Source of the DNA: Bacillus mycoides
Lineage (GTDB): Bacteria > Bacillota > Bacilli > Bacillales > Bacillaceae_G
Direction of reading: 5' to 3'
Assembly: GCF_018742245.1 (NCBI RefSeq)
Contig: NZ_CP036132.1
Location: forward strand, 1,793,001-1,857,000
Length of the DNA stretch: 64,000 bases
Position numbers and translations under genes: made by a program. This document shows positions 1-8,506 of the stretch, piece by piece. The number at the start of each line of letters is the position of its first letter. Positions within the stretch are counted from its first letter, which is position 1. Below the pieces are notes generated by a model. That model did not search any database, was not told where the DNA came from, and saw only the letters and a list, made by a program, of their open reading frames with translations.

Positions 1-1
1 G

Positions 2-237
2 GTGCTTTTTCTTTTGATTGGAGTGGCAACCCAATTAGATACAGCACTTGGAAGTAATAGTGCTATTCGTGAAGAGACAATTTTTTTATCGGAAATGAGT
101 TGCTTTCAATTTTAGAAAACGCTGGTTGTATGGGAATTCCACTACCTTCAGAACTAACGAATGCAGTTGAAATTTTAGGTGGCAAGAGCAATAAGACAAG
201 TTCTGAATATGATAATAAGAAAGGAGATGTTGAATAA
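2..237 (+). pseudogene. phage holin, 3' part, frameshifted
   Basis: This is the C-terminal part of a toxin-secretion/phage-lysis holin (Phage_holin_4 type), cut by the window edge. The first frame reads LLIGVATQLDTALGSN and SAIREETIF. Reading then has to drop one base to continue as IGNELLSILENAGCMGIPLP, then LTNAVEILGGKS, to a TAA at 235-237. The break lies in a run of seven T at 81-87, where eight would keep the frame. The stop overlaps the endolysin start as TAATG, the usual holin-endolysin coupling. As read, the holin is broken; a sequencing error in the T run is equally possible. Confidence 0.75.
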
Positions 238-1010
238 TGACACGTTATAGTTTACACGGAGGGCACAACAGTATTGTACAAGGGGCTAATTCCGGAAATC
301 GAAAAGAGCATATTATGGATCGTCAGGTGAAAGATGCGGTGGCAGCTAAGTTAAGAGCTTTAGGACACACAGTCTATGATGATACAGACGAAGTAGGAAG
401 TACTCAAGCGCAAAATTTAAATAATATCGTTCGTAATAGCAATTCCCATAATGTGGATTTGGTTGTTTCTTTTCATCTTAATGCAAGTGATGGGAATGGA
501 CAGGGTGTGGAAGTTCTGTATTATGATCAGAAAGACCTGGCGGCTAAAATTTCAGCTCAACTAGCAAAAGATATTGGATGGCGTGATCGTGGCGCGAAAC
601 AACGTACAGATTTAGCTGTATTGAATGGAACTAAAGCACCAGCTATTCTTATCGAATTAGGATTCATCGATAACGAATCCGACATGGCTAAATGGAATGT
701 TGATAAAATCGCAAATTCTATTGTATATGCTCTAACGGGACAAACTGTTGGGGATGGTGGAGGAAACGGCGGTTCTAATGGTGGATATCAATATGTTAAG
801 TCTGGTGAATTCGGTATAAACTATCTAAATGAAGCGATTCAAGCTATGGTTGAACGAGGAACAAAGGGAAAAGTTGTTGTTAATCCATTAACAGGTCTTG
901 CTTATATCCAAACTGAAGTATTGCCTAATTCAGAACTAGATAAAATCACTTGGTGGATGGATACTCGACCAGGTGGTAAGTGGTGGTATGAATATATTAA
1001 AGTGAATTAA
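237..1010 (+). CDS. Phage endolysin, N-acetylmuramoyl-L-alanine amidase (Amidase_3)
   Basis: This 257-residue enzyme cleaves the amide bond between muramic acid and the stem peptide at the end of the phage cycle. Residues 1-168 form an Amidase_3 zinc domain: likely ligands are His10 (in LHGGHN), Glu24 (in RKEHIMD) and His80 (in SFHLNAS), with the catalytic Glu140 in ILIELGFID. A glycine/asparagine linker near 173-183 leads to a C-terminal module of about 70 residues, rich in Trp and Tyr (KITWWMDTRPGGKWWYEYI), presumably the cell-wall-binding domain. There is no signal peptide, so export depends on the holin encoded just upstream, whose stop overlaps this start. It marks the end of a prophage entering from the left. 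Confidence 0.9.
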   Translation: MTRYSLHGGHNSIVQGANSGNRKEHIMDRQVKDAVAAKLRALGHTVYDDTDEVGSTQAQNLNNIVRNSNSHNVDLVVSFHLNASDGNGQGVEVLYYDQKDLAAKISAQLAKDIGWRDRGAKQRTDLAVLNGTKAPAILIELGFIDNESDMAKWNVDKIANSIVYALTGQTVGDGGGNGGSNGGYQYVKSGEFGINYLNEAIQAMVERGTKGKVVVNPLTGLAYIQTEVLPNSELDKITWWMDTRPGGKWWYEYIKVN

Positions 1011-1047
1011 TAATTGTGTAACAAAAGAATAGTTTGGTGACAAAAAA

Positions 1048-1075
1048 TAAAAGCCGTTAATTACGGCTTTTATTT
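1048..1075 (+). terminator. Terminator after endolysin
   Basis: The inverted repeat AAAAGCCGT-taatt-ACGGCTTTT is followed by T-rich sequence. It can end the lysis cassette and, read leftwards, the minus-strand fragment beside it. Confidence 0.75.
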
Positions 1076-1195
1076 ATATTTTTGAGGATGAGCTATCTCC
1101 ATTCTCTTTTATTCTTTTTTCGTGTTCTTTCTTTATTTCATCTGGAATGATGATTTCAATGTTACCCTGTATTTTTTTATATTCCTGATGTGAAA
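1074..1195 (-). pseudogene. Truncated minus-strand coding fragment, unknown
   Basis: Reading leftwards gives an open frame ending in a TAA at 1074-1076, with sequence such as HQEYKKIQGNIEIIIPDEI followed by KKEHEKRIKENGDSSSSKI. It has charged, protein-like composition and ends beside a terminator. No start codon with an RBS is visible and the frame runs into the opposite-strand fragment at about 1190, so it is probably a 3' remnant of a phage gene. I do not recognise the family. Confidence 0.35.
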
Positions 1196-1435
1196 TTTCG
1201 TGACGAAGAAGGGATACTTCATGCAGTCGAAGTAGATTGGTCACAGAAAATGAAAGTAAATGAAGAGAAGGTAAAAAAGTATGAAGAGTTCACTCAAATA
1301 TATAAGCAGAAATATAACAGGAAGATACCAGTCATTCATTTCTTTACAGTCACCAAATACAGAGGAAAAAAACTGGAAGGGTTAGCAGCTAGGTATGATG
1401 TGTTTGTGAAAGTGTATGTAATAGAAGAAATATAA
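1166..1435 (+). pseudogene. 3' fragment, replication-relaxation-like protein
   Basis: The open frame reads YIPDVKFRDEEGILHAVEVD, then a lysine-rich helix (NEEKVKKYEEF) and KIPVIHFFTVTKYRGKKLEG. The pattern of IPD, a short strand, an EVD(W/R) acid motif, helix and strand resembles the C-terminal nuclease-like part of plasmid/phage replication-relaxation proteins. A GTG at 1190 could start 81 residues, but it has no Shine-Dalgarno and the frame stays open upstream, so this looks like a 5'-truncated remnant. The family assignment is tentative. Confidence 0.4.
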
Positions 1436-1617
1436 AAAGTGCAAACAAGTTTGCAAACTAACTTGCTAACATCTATACGAAAGAGACATAAAATATCGCT
1501 GATATGTCGCTTGATAAAACGATAATAATTAAACACTTATAATGAATAATGGTTTATTATAAATGAAGTCACAAAATATAACGTTTTATAATATTTTATA
1601 TTTAAGGAGCGCAATTC

Positions 1618-3246
1618 ATGAAGCGAAAAAAGAGCCGTTTAATGGTAATGGCACTTGTTACATCTTTATTTTTAACAGCTTGTAATAATAAAGCTAATAA
1701 AGGTGATGCAGAAGCTAAAAAACAAGTGTTAAATGTAACAGTATCAGAAGAAATTCCTTCTCTTGATACTACGAAAACGATGGATGGTACATCAGCACAC
1801 GTAATGCAAAACATATTTGAAGGATTGTATGTGCTAGATGAACAGGATCATCCTATTCCAGCAGTAGCAAAGTCGTTTGAAAGAAGTGAAGATGGTAAAA
1901 AATATACATTTGATTTGCGTAAAGATGCAAAGTGGTCAAATGGAGACTCAGTAACAGCAAATGATTTTATGTTTGCGTGGAGACGGGCGGTAAGTCATGA
2001 AACAGCGTTTCAATATGCATACATGCTGTTTTATATAAAAAATGCGAAAGAAATAAACAAGGGAACAATTCCTCTCAATGAACTTGGCGTAAAAGTAATA
2101 GATGATTATAAGCTAGAAGTTGAACTAGAGCAGCCAATTCCGTATTTTTTACAGTTGTTAGCACTACCTATATACTTACCACAGCACGAATCATTTTTAA
2201 AAGAACAAGGAAAGAATTATGGATTGGAACCTAGTAATCTCATATATAACGGCCCATTTGTATTAGAAAAATGGAAGCATGAACAAGAGTTTCAATTAAA
2301 GAAGAATGCTACATATTGGGATCAAAAGAAAGTGAAATTAGACGAAATAAACTTTCATATCGTAAAGGATACAATGACGGCTGTAAATTTATATGAGGCT
2401 GACGATTTGGATCGAGTACCTATTAATTCTCAAGTTGTAGACAAGTATAAAGGGAATAAGGAATTACATATGTCAAGTGATCCTGGGATCGCTATGCTAC
2501 GTTTTAATGAGAAAAATAACGCGTTAGCAAATAAGAAAGTACGTCAATCTATCTCATTGGCATTAAATAAAGATGATTTCGTCGCTCACTTTATAAATAA
2601 CGGGGCAAAACCTGCAAGTGGACTTGTACCAGCTGGTCATATAACTGAAGAGACTGGCAAAGATTTTAGAAAAGAAAACGGAGATCTTTCTCCATATAAT
2701 TTACAAAATGCGAAAAAGGTTTGGGAAGAAGCGAAAAAAGAACTTGGAGTAGCACAAGTAAAACTCGAGTTTTTAACGTTTGAACAAGATAACGCAAAAC
2801 GTATGGCGGAATATATAAAAGGTGATTTAGAAAAGCATTTGCAAGGATTAACGATACAAATTAAACAACAGCCATTTAAGCAAAAATTACAATTAGAACA
2901 AACAGGTGATTACGATATATCTATGGCAAATTGGGGACCTGACTATAAAGACCCAATTAGTTATTTAGAGTTATTTACGACGGGTAATCCGAATAATAAA
3001 ATGAATTATTCTAACCTTCACTACGATGAACTAATAAAAAAAGCTAAAAGCGACCTAGTACTAGATCAGAAGAAAAGGTGGGAAACTCTGCAAGAGGCGG
3101 AGCGTATTCTATTAGAGGACGCTGCGGTAGCACCGCTTTACCATATTGGTTCAGCTTATGTACAAAAGGATTATGTAAAAGGAATTGAAAAGCATCAATT
3201 TGGTGGCGTTTATACTTATAAGAATGCTTATATTGATAATAAGTAA
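1618..3246 (+). CDS. Oligopeptide ABC transporter substrate-binding lipoprotein (OppA family)
   Basis: This 542-residue extracytoplasmic binding protein captures peptides for an ABC importer. A lipoprotein signal with lipobox LTAC puts the lipidated Cys at residue 22. The body is an SBP_bac_5 domain: family blocks include the start TKTMDGTSAHVMQNIFEGLY, WSNGDSVTANDFMFAWRRAV and YNGPFVLEKWK. The start has a good RBS (AAGGAG) 8 nt upstream. No permease or ATPase genes lie nearby, so it is an orphan that must share a transporter encoded elsewhere, as is common for the many OppA paralogues of cereus-group genomes. The specific ligand cannot be read from sequence. Confidence 0.9.
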   Translation: MKRKKSRLMVMALVTSLFLTACNNKANKGDAEAKKQVLNVTVSEEIPSLDTTKTMDGTSAHVMQNIFEGLYVLDEQDHPIPAVAKSFERSEDGKKYTFDLRKDAKWSNGDSVTANDFMFAWRRAVSHETAFQYAYMLFYIKNAKEINKGTIPLNELGVKVIDDYKLEVELEQPIPYFLQLLALPIYLPQHESFLKEQGKNYGLEPSNLIYNGPFVLEKWKHEQEFQLKKNATYWDQKKVKLDEINFHIVKDTMTAVNLYEADDLDRVPINSQVVDKYKGNKELHMSSDPGIAMLRFNEKNNALANKKVRQSISLALNKDDFVAHFINNGAKPASGLVPAGHITEETGKDFRKENGDLSPYNLQNAKKVWEEAKKELGVAQVKLEFLTFEQDNAKRMAEYIKGDLEKHLQGLTIQIKQQPFKQKLQLEQTGDYDISMANWGPDYKDPISYLELFTTGNPNNKMNYSNLHYDELIKKAKSDLVLDQKKRWETLQEAERILLEDAAVAPLYHIGSAYVQKDYVKGIEKHQFGGVYTYKNAYIDNK

Positions 3247-3255
3247 AATTATTTA

Positions 3256-3302
3256 TATAAAAAAAGAAACCTTACTTTTAAGAGTGAGGTTTCTTTTTTA
3301 TA
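3256..3302. terminator. Bidirectional terminator oppA / GNAT
   Basis: GAAACCTTACTTTTAAGAG and GTGAGGTTTC form a stem flanked by A and T runs, between two convergent genes. Confidence 0.75.
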
Positions 3303-3311
3303 TAATTTTTA

Positions 3312-3842
3312 TTAAACCGATTTTAATAAAGAATAAAAATTCGTATCATATGGAATATCATCTTGATACATATAATTTTTCAGAACACCTTCTTTTTCAA
3401 ATCCTAATTTTAATAGCACTTTATTTGAAGCTTCGTTTTCAAGAAATACAATTGCCCCGATACGTTTTAAATGAAGCGTATGGAAGCCATAAGATATAAT
3501 TTCAGAAACTGCCTCAGTAGCATATCCATTTCCCCAGTGTTCAGGGAAAAAGGCATAACTTATATTTGCTCGTTTATGTTCAGAAGACCAATCATGAAAA
3601 CCAATTGTTCCAATGAGCCCTTTCTTGTCTTTTAATTCGATTCCCCATTTAATGCCGCTTCTTGCGTTGTAACCCAACTTAAAATTATTAAGGATTTGTT
3701 TTACTTGATCCAAATTTTGCAATGGCTTTTGGCCATAATGGCGCAGGACATCGGTATTAGAAAAGCAATGTAATATACTCGGTGCATCTTCTTCGGTAAG
3801 TTCTCTTAATACAAGTCGCTCAGTTTTTAATATAGGAAACAT
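3312..3842 (-). CDS. GNAT N-acetyltransferase, RimJ/RimL type
   Basis: This is a 176-residue acetyl-CoA-dependent acyltransferase. It opens with the RimJ/RimL signature FPILKTERLVLRELTEEDA and carries the acetyl-CoA loop HWGNGYATEAV, followed by the C-terminal motif NEASNKVLLKLGFEKEGVL. The open frame extends six codons further upstream, but AGGAG sits 7 nt before the ATG at 3842, so that start is chosen. The substrate is unknown; family members acetylate ribosomal protein N-termini, antibiotics or small amines. It stands alone, convergent with oppA. Confidence 0.85.
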   Translation of the reverse strand: MFPILKTERLVLRELTEEDAPSILHCFSNTDVLRHYGQKPLQNLDQVKQILNNFKLGYNARSGIKWGIELKDKKGLIGTIGFHDWSSEHKRANISYAFFPEHWGNGYATEAVSEIISYGFHTLHLKRIGAIVFLENEASNKVLLKLGFEKEGVLKNYMYQDDIPYDTNFYSLLKSV

Positions 3843-3989
3843 GTCTTCACTCCTGTTCATATGAAACTAGAATGTATTTGTTATTATATAATTTAATCTG
3901 AAAATAAAGATTATTCAAGGGGTAATAAGGGTAAGTTTGATTTATGTTAAAATTGAATGTGGAATATATTTCAAAAAAGAGGTTTAGAA

Positions 3990-4688
3990 ATGGAGAAAAA
4001 CTCAATTTTAATCGTAGACGATGATCAAGATATTATTCAATTTATTAACGTGAATTTAATACAAGAAGGTTTTATTGTTTTTAGTGCTGATAACGGAGAA
4101 GAGGCATTAGAGATAATAAATCATAACAGTATTCAACTTGCTATCCTTGATATTATGATGCCTCAAATGGATGGTATAGAACTGTGTAGAAGGATTAGAG
4201 AGAAACATAGTTTACCAATTATGTTTTTAAGCGCGAAATCATCGGATGTAGATAAAGTAATTGGATTTAGTACTGGGGCGGATGATTATATTGTGAAGCC
4301 GTTTAGTACAATTGAATTTATTGCAAGAGTGAAAGCTCAATTAAGAAGATATACATATTTCAATCAAAATGTTGTCCAAGTAATTGAAAAGAAAATAAAC
4401 ATTAGAGGTTTAGAAATAGATGAAATTTCAAGAACAGTAATGCTGTATGGACAAACAATTAATCTTACAAAAACCGAATATGATATTTTGCACCTACTGG
4501 CAGCTGCAATGAACCGAATTTTCACTATTGAAGAAATATATGAAAGTGTTTGGAATGAAAGAGCTCATGAGAGTAACAATACGGTAATGGTTCATATTGC
4601 GAGATTAAGAAATAAAATAGAGGGAAATCCAAAAGAGCCGAAGTTTATACAAAATGTTTGGGGAGTCGGATATAAAATTGAAGATTAA
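3990..4688 (+). CDS. OmpR-family response regulator (VanR-like)
   Basis: This is a 232-residue DNA-binding response regulator. The receiver domain shows the acidic pocket Asp10-Asp12, phosphoacceptor Asp54 (in LAILDIMMPQMDG) and Lys103 (in DYIVKPF). The C-terminal winged-helix domain carries LTKTEYDILHLL and the tail NVWGVGYKIED. An ATG 33 nt upstream is open, but the AGAGG motif is placed for the ATG at 3990. Its stop overlaps the start of the kinase gene. Likely targets include the downstream M23 peptidase gene, whose promoter has three half-sites in 11-bp register. Confidence 0.9.
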   Translation: MEKNSILIVDDDQDIIQFINVNLIQEGFIVFSADNGEEALEIINHNSIQLAILDIMMPQMDGIELCRRIREKHSLPIMFLSAKSSDVDKVIGFSTGADDYIVKPFSTIEFIARVKAQLRRYTYFNQNVVQVIEKKINIRGLEIDEISRTVMLYGQTINLTKTEYDILHLLAAAMNRIFTIEEIYESVWNERAHESNNTVMVHIARLRNKIEGNPKEPKFIQNVWGVGYKIED

Positions 4689-5737
4689 ATCTTTACAAGG
4701 CATTAGAGCGAAGTTTTTTCTAGCATTCATATGTAGCATTTTGTTAGCAACCGTAAGTATAATAGCGTTTCAAATTTTGATTGGAAATATATATATTCAT
4801 GCTAGTGCGTTAGAAGAAAAGTATTCATTTTTATATTTTATAGTTTTTTTGATTTTTACTACAATATATTTTGCATTCATGACAAAAACAACAATGAAGA
4901 GATTGGATAAAATTAACGAGAGTGTAAAGGAAATAAGCAATGGTAATTTGGAAATACATATACCTATCTCTAAAAGCGATGAAATTGGGGAATTAGCGAA
5001 GAATATTAATAGAATGGTTAAAAGTTTAAATGAGTCCATTGAGAATGAAAGAACATCACAAGAAATGAAAAATGAAATGATTAGTAATATTTCTCATGAT
5101 TTGAGAACACCAATCACATCGTTAATAGGCTATGCAGACTTATTAAGTAATAATCTGCATTTAAATGTAGAAGAATGTGACCAATATGTAAATGTACTAA
5201 AGCGAAAAAGTTATGAATTAAAAAGCCAGATAGATGATTTACTAGATTATTGTCAAATAACATATAAAGAGATTGACTTACATAAAAATGTAATAGATAT
5301 GAAAGCCTTAATTGAACAAATAATGATTGATTTTGTACCGCAATTAGATGGTGCAAATATGAATTTTCAAATTCTAGGTGAACAGAAGCTGCATGTAGAA
5401 GTTGATATAGAACTTATAGTAAGATTACTGGAAAATATAATTAATAATAGCATTACGTACGGGAGCGCAGGCAAGGAAATTTTTAATTTCTATTTCAAAA
5501 AGAAAAAGTAATGTTGAAATAGAAATTAAAAATTTTGGACACCACATTCCAAAAGAGAATTTGCCTTACGTTTTTGAAAAGTTTTATCGCGGGGAAAAAT
5601 CACGAAGTGCTTATACTGGTGGAAAAGGTATGGGACTTGCAATTGCGAGAAGTATAGCACAGCTCCATAAAGGAGATATCACTGTGCATAGTAACGATAA
5701 AGAAACAGTTTTCACTGTAATTTTACCGCAGTATTAA
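4678..5737 (+). pseudogene. VanS-like sensor histidine kinase, frameshifted
   Basis: The probable start is TTG 4678, overlapping the regulator gene. There are two membrane segments (about residues 10-30 and 45-65), a HAMP region, and a dimerisation box with phospho-acceptor His140 in NISHDLRTPITSL. The N box reads LLENIINNSITYG. In the next frame the rest of the ATPase domain follows: LPYVFEKFYRGEKSRSAY, then the G2 box GGKGMGLAIARSIAQLHKGD and TVILPQY to a stop at 5735. Frames join only if one T is removed from the run at 5480-5484. As read, the product ends at 5511 without F and G boxes and should lack kinase activity. Real loss or sequencing error cannot be told apart here. Confidence 0.85.
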
Positions 5738-5741
5738 TAAA

Positions 5742-5796
5742 CGTAAGAAAGTCGTAAGTATTTCTTCCATATGTCGTAATTTTTATTTTGTATCAT
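5742..5796 (+). promoter_or_regulatory. Phased CGTAAG half-sites and promoter of M23 gene
   Basis: CGTAAG occurs at 5742 and 5753, and CGTAAT at 5775, so starts are 11 and 22 bp apart. Eleven-bp direct repeats are typical for OmpR/PhoB-family dimers. The last half-site lies where a -35 would be for the candidate -10 TATCAT at 5791-5796, and no good -35 is present, which suggests an activated promoter controlled by the adjacent response regulator. Confidence 0.6.
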
Positions 5797-5828
5797 GGGA
5801 AACAAAGATATGTGAGTAGGGATACAGC

Positions 5829-6689
5829 ATGTGGAAGAAATGTTTGTTAGTAATTTTAGTTGCTTTTTTAATTACAAGTTGGAGTGTAGTTTATTTAGCT
5901 AATGGTGTTATATCAGTCATTGTTTGGTGGAGTATACAAGCTTTTAGCTTAGTTTCAATTGTTATTTTGATAGGATCAGTATTACTATTTATTTGGAAAG
6001 GCATTTTTAGAAAGCAGATAGATAGAACGCTACTCTTAATAGTTCTTTTCTCAATAATTGGAGCGTGGCCCGTAGGATGGTTCGCTAACGTGGGTGGACT
6101 TGCGTACCCAGCAGATGTACAGTCTATGAGTCCTAAAATAATCGTTCGTTTCCCCTTGAATGAACGAGCGCTAGTTGGTTGGGGTGGTGATCGATTAGAA
6201 ACGAACTATCATGTTATAAAACCAAATGAAAGATGGGCGTATGATATTCTTATTCCACCCGCTGAAGTGAAAAGTAGTAAGTTAGAGGATTATGGAATAT
6301 ATGGAGCGAAAGTAATGGCACCAGCTTCTGGAACAGTTGTATCAGTTAATAATGATGAAAAAGATTTAGTTCCGGGATCAGATGATTTTCAGTCAATGGC
6401 CGGGAATCATATTTATTTACGGTTAGATGAAACAGGAACATTTTTATTTCTCGCCCACTTAAAGAAAGGGTCAATTAAAGTTAAAGAAGGACAACACGTA
6501 AATGAAGGGGAGGCTCTTGCTCAAGTCGGTAACTCAGGAAGTTCCAGTGAACCACATTTACACATCCATCATCAGAGACAGGATCCATCCAATACGAGTA
6601 TGTTTCTTACGGAAGGATTGCCACTTTACTTTCGAACGGAAGAAGATGTGATGATGCCGGAAAGAGGTACATACATAAGTGGTAATTAG
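5829..6689 (+). CDS. Membrane-anchored M23 peptidase
   Basis: This 286-residue protein has three N-terminal membrane helices (about 1-30, 32-55, 65-90) followed by an extracellular LytM/M23 domain. The first metal-binding block reads NERWAYDIL, in which the family's early His is replaced as in the RxAYD subgroup but the Asp is kept. The core includes VMAPASGTVVSV, HIYLRL, and the HxH block EPHLHIHHQ. M23 enzymes cut peptidoglycan peptide bridges with zinc. It follows a VanRS-like system with only 91 nt between and probably belongs to its regulon, pointing to a cell-envelope response. Start ATG has AGGG 7 nt upstream. Confidence 0.8.
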   Translation: MWKKCLLVILVAFLITSWSVVYLANGVISVIVWWSIQAFSLVSIVILIGSVLLFIWKGIFRKQIDRTLLLIVLFSIIGAWPVGWFANVGGLAYPADVQSMSPKIIVRFPLNERALVGWGGDRLETNYHVIKPNERWAYDILIPPAEVKSSKLEDYGIYGAKVMAPASGTVVSVNNDEKDLVPGSDDFQSMAGNHIYLRLDETGTFLFLAHLKKGSIKVKEGQHVNEGEALAQVGNSGSSSEPHLHIHHQRQDPSNTSMFLTEGLPLYFRTEEDVMMPERGTYISGN

Positions 6690-6708
6690 AAGAAATTTAT
6701 TTCGCTGA

Positions 6709-6747
6709 AAAAGGGTATTCCAAATTAAAATTGGAATACCCTTTTTC
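6709..6747. terminator. Bidirectional terminator M23 / mntH
   Basis: AAAAAGGGTATTCCAA and TTGGAATACCCTTTTT form a perfect stem between convergent genes. Confidence 0.9.
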
Positions 6748-6748
6748 A

Positions 6749-8044
6749 TTAACCAACAAATGTTTGATACAGTAAGAAAATATTTAAAACGATAACGAGT
6801 GCAGCGATTAACCATGCGATGAATGTTGTTATACGGTGGTTAACGAGTGCGCCCATAATCTTTTTATTACTTGTAAACATAATAAGTGGTACTAATGCAA
6901 ACGCAATACCGAATGATAATACAACTTGGCTCATTACAAGAGCGTAAGTTGGGTTTACGCCCAAAGCGATAATAACGAGAGGCGGAATCATCGTTATAAA
7001 TCGGCGTAAATATAACGGAATATGCATGCGAATGAATCCTTGCATAATAATATCACCGGACATTGTACCGACAGAAGAGCTAGATAATCCGGCTGATAAG
7101 AGTCCAATTCCAAATAAAGCAGCGGATACAGGACCGACTAAATTACTAAATTGATTGAAAGCAACATCAAGATCTTCAACATGTAGACCATTTTTAAAGA
7201 ATAGTGCAGCAGCAACAATTAGCATACTTGCGTTAATAGCTCCAGCGATAACCATCGCAATAATAATGTCAATGAATTCGAAGCGGAAAATCTTTTTCTT
7301 TTGTTCATCATTTGTTCCGACTACGCGGCGCTGCGTTAAGGCCGAATGTAAATAAATTGCGTGCGGCATTACTGTCGCGCCTAAAATTCCAGCTGCTAAA
7401 AGAATACTATCCACACCTTGAAATTTTGGAGTAAATAGTCCTGAAAGAAGAGGGCTTAATTCCGGTTTTGCGTAAAAGACTTGGATACCAAAAGCGATAA
7501 CAACGATAAAAATCATCCCTGTAATAATAGCTTCTAATGGACGAAAGCCTCTGCGTTGAAATTCAAGAATAATAAATGATCCAACCGCTGTAATTAAAGC
7601 AGCTGGTAACATCGGAATTCCAAATAGTAAGTATAAGCCGAGTGCTGCCCCGATAAATTCAGCTAAATCTGTAGCCATAATAACGAGTTCCCCTTGTATC
7701 CATAAACCGATGGAAACTGGTTTGGGGAAGTTTTCGCGAGCTACTTCAGGAAGGTTTCTTCCAGTAGCGATTCCTAATTTAGCTGATAAAGTTTGGATTA
7801 ATACAGCCATTAAATTAGAAGCGAGTATTACCCAAAGTAATAAATACCCATATTGGGATCCAGCAGCAATATTCGTTGCGAAATTCCCAGGGTCAATATA
7901 AGCAACTGATGCGATAAAAGCAGGGCCTAAGAATGGTAACAGTCTTTTAAATCCTTTTGTTTGTCCACTTAACGCTAAATGAGCTGATTGAACTGTTGTA
8001 CTTTGAGAAGGGACTTGTTCATCTTTTGATATATTTTTATTCAT
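6749..8044 (-). CDS. mntH: Nramp-family Mn(II) transporter MntH
   Basis: This 431-residue H+-coupled divalent-metal importer has the Nramp signature metal-site motifs DPGNFATN in helix 1 and MPHAIYLHS in helix 6, with 11 predicted membrane helices. Three in-frame ATGs lie at the 5' end; AAGGTG is placed 9 nt before the one at 8044, giving a protein starting MNKNISKDEQ. An MntR-type operator and -10 lie upstream, so expression should fall when Mn is plentiful. It is monocistronic, with a terminator directly after the stop. Confidence 0.93.
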   Translation of the reverse strand: MNKNISKDEQVPSQSTTVQSAHLALSGQTKGFKRLLPFLGPAFIASVAYIDPGNFATNIAAGSQYGYLLLWVILASNLMAVLIQTLSAKLGIATGRNLPEVARENFPKPVSIGLWIQGELVIMATDLAEFIGAALGLYLLFGIPMLPAALITAVGSFIILEFQRRGFRPLEAIITGMIFIVVIAFGIQVFYAKPELSPLLSGLFTPKFQGVDSILLAAGILGATVMPHAIYLHSALTQRRVVGTNDEQKKKIFRFEFIDIIIAMVIAGAINASMLIVAAALFFKNGLHVEDLDVAFNQFSNLVGPVSAALFGIGLLSAGLSSSSVGTMSGDIIMQGFIRMHIPLYLRRFITMIPPLVIIALGVNPTYALVMSQVVLSFGIAFALVPLIMFTSNKKIMGALVNHRITTFIAWLIAALVIVLNIFLLYQTFVG

Positions 8045-8120
8045 AGTAGTGTTCACCTTATTCTTACTCATTATTTCAATACATTCAGATGTATTATGTG
8101 ACAATTTCATTTGAACATAA

Positions 8121-8143
8121 AAGTTTCCTTAATGCAAATTATA
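8121..8143 (-). promoter_or_regulatory. MntR box with -10 of mntH
   Basis: On the minus strand AATTTGCATTAAGGAAACTT (8121-8140) closely matches the B. subtilis mntH MntR operator. It abuts a TATAAT at 8138-8143, so bound MntR-Mn would block polymerase. Confidence 0.8.
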
Positions 8144-8506
8144 TGACTGTGTACAATGAATGGTGTGACGATGAGAAAATGTTTTGGGAGTTTATGGTTG
8201 CTGAATAAGGGGGAAGATAATAAATTATAGGGCTGTTTTTGAAATTTTTGTGAACATACAGCCTATAATACAGCATATTAATTGATGGAAATGAAATTGT
8301 ATGATATATAATATATTGGGATTACAACCTAACCGTAGTGTTTTGTTCTGTAATCTTGTTTTTATTTTTGTTAACTTTTAGAAAAAATTGTAAATAGAAG
8401 AAAATAGGCTAAGTACAATTTTGTATATATTTTCTTATTATATATGTTTTGATATGAACGTTAACTTATACATGATTTTAAAATTTAGATAGGTGGTAGA
8501 ACTACA
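8144..8506. other. Intergenic leader mntH-trhO
   Basis: No protein gene is seen here. One imperfect inverted repeat, TTATAGGGCTGT (8225-8236) and ACAGCCTATAA (8258-8268), encloses a 21-nt AT-rich loop without a following T run, so it looks more like an operator or leader structure than a terminator. The rest is AT-rich promoter DNA for trhO. Confidence 0.4.

Noticed and set aside
5480..5484. Programmed frameshift in the kinase
   Set aside because: There is no slippery heptamer with a downstream stimulatory structure, and kinases of this family are not known to use one.
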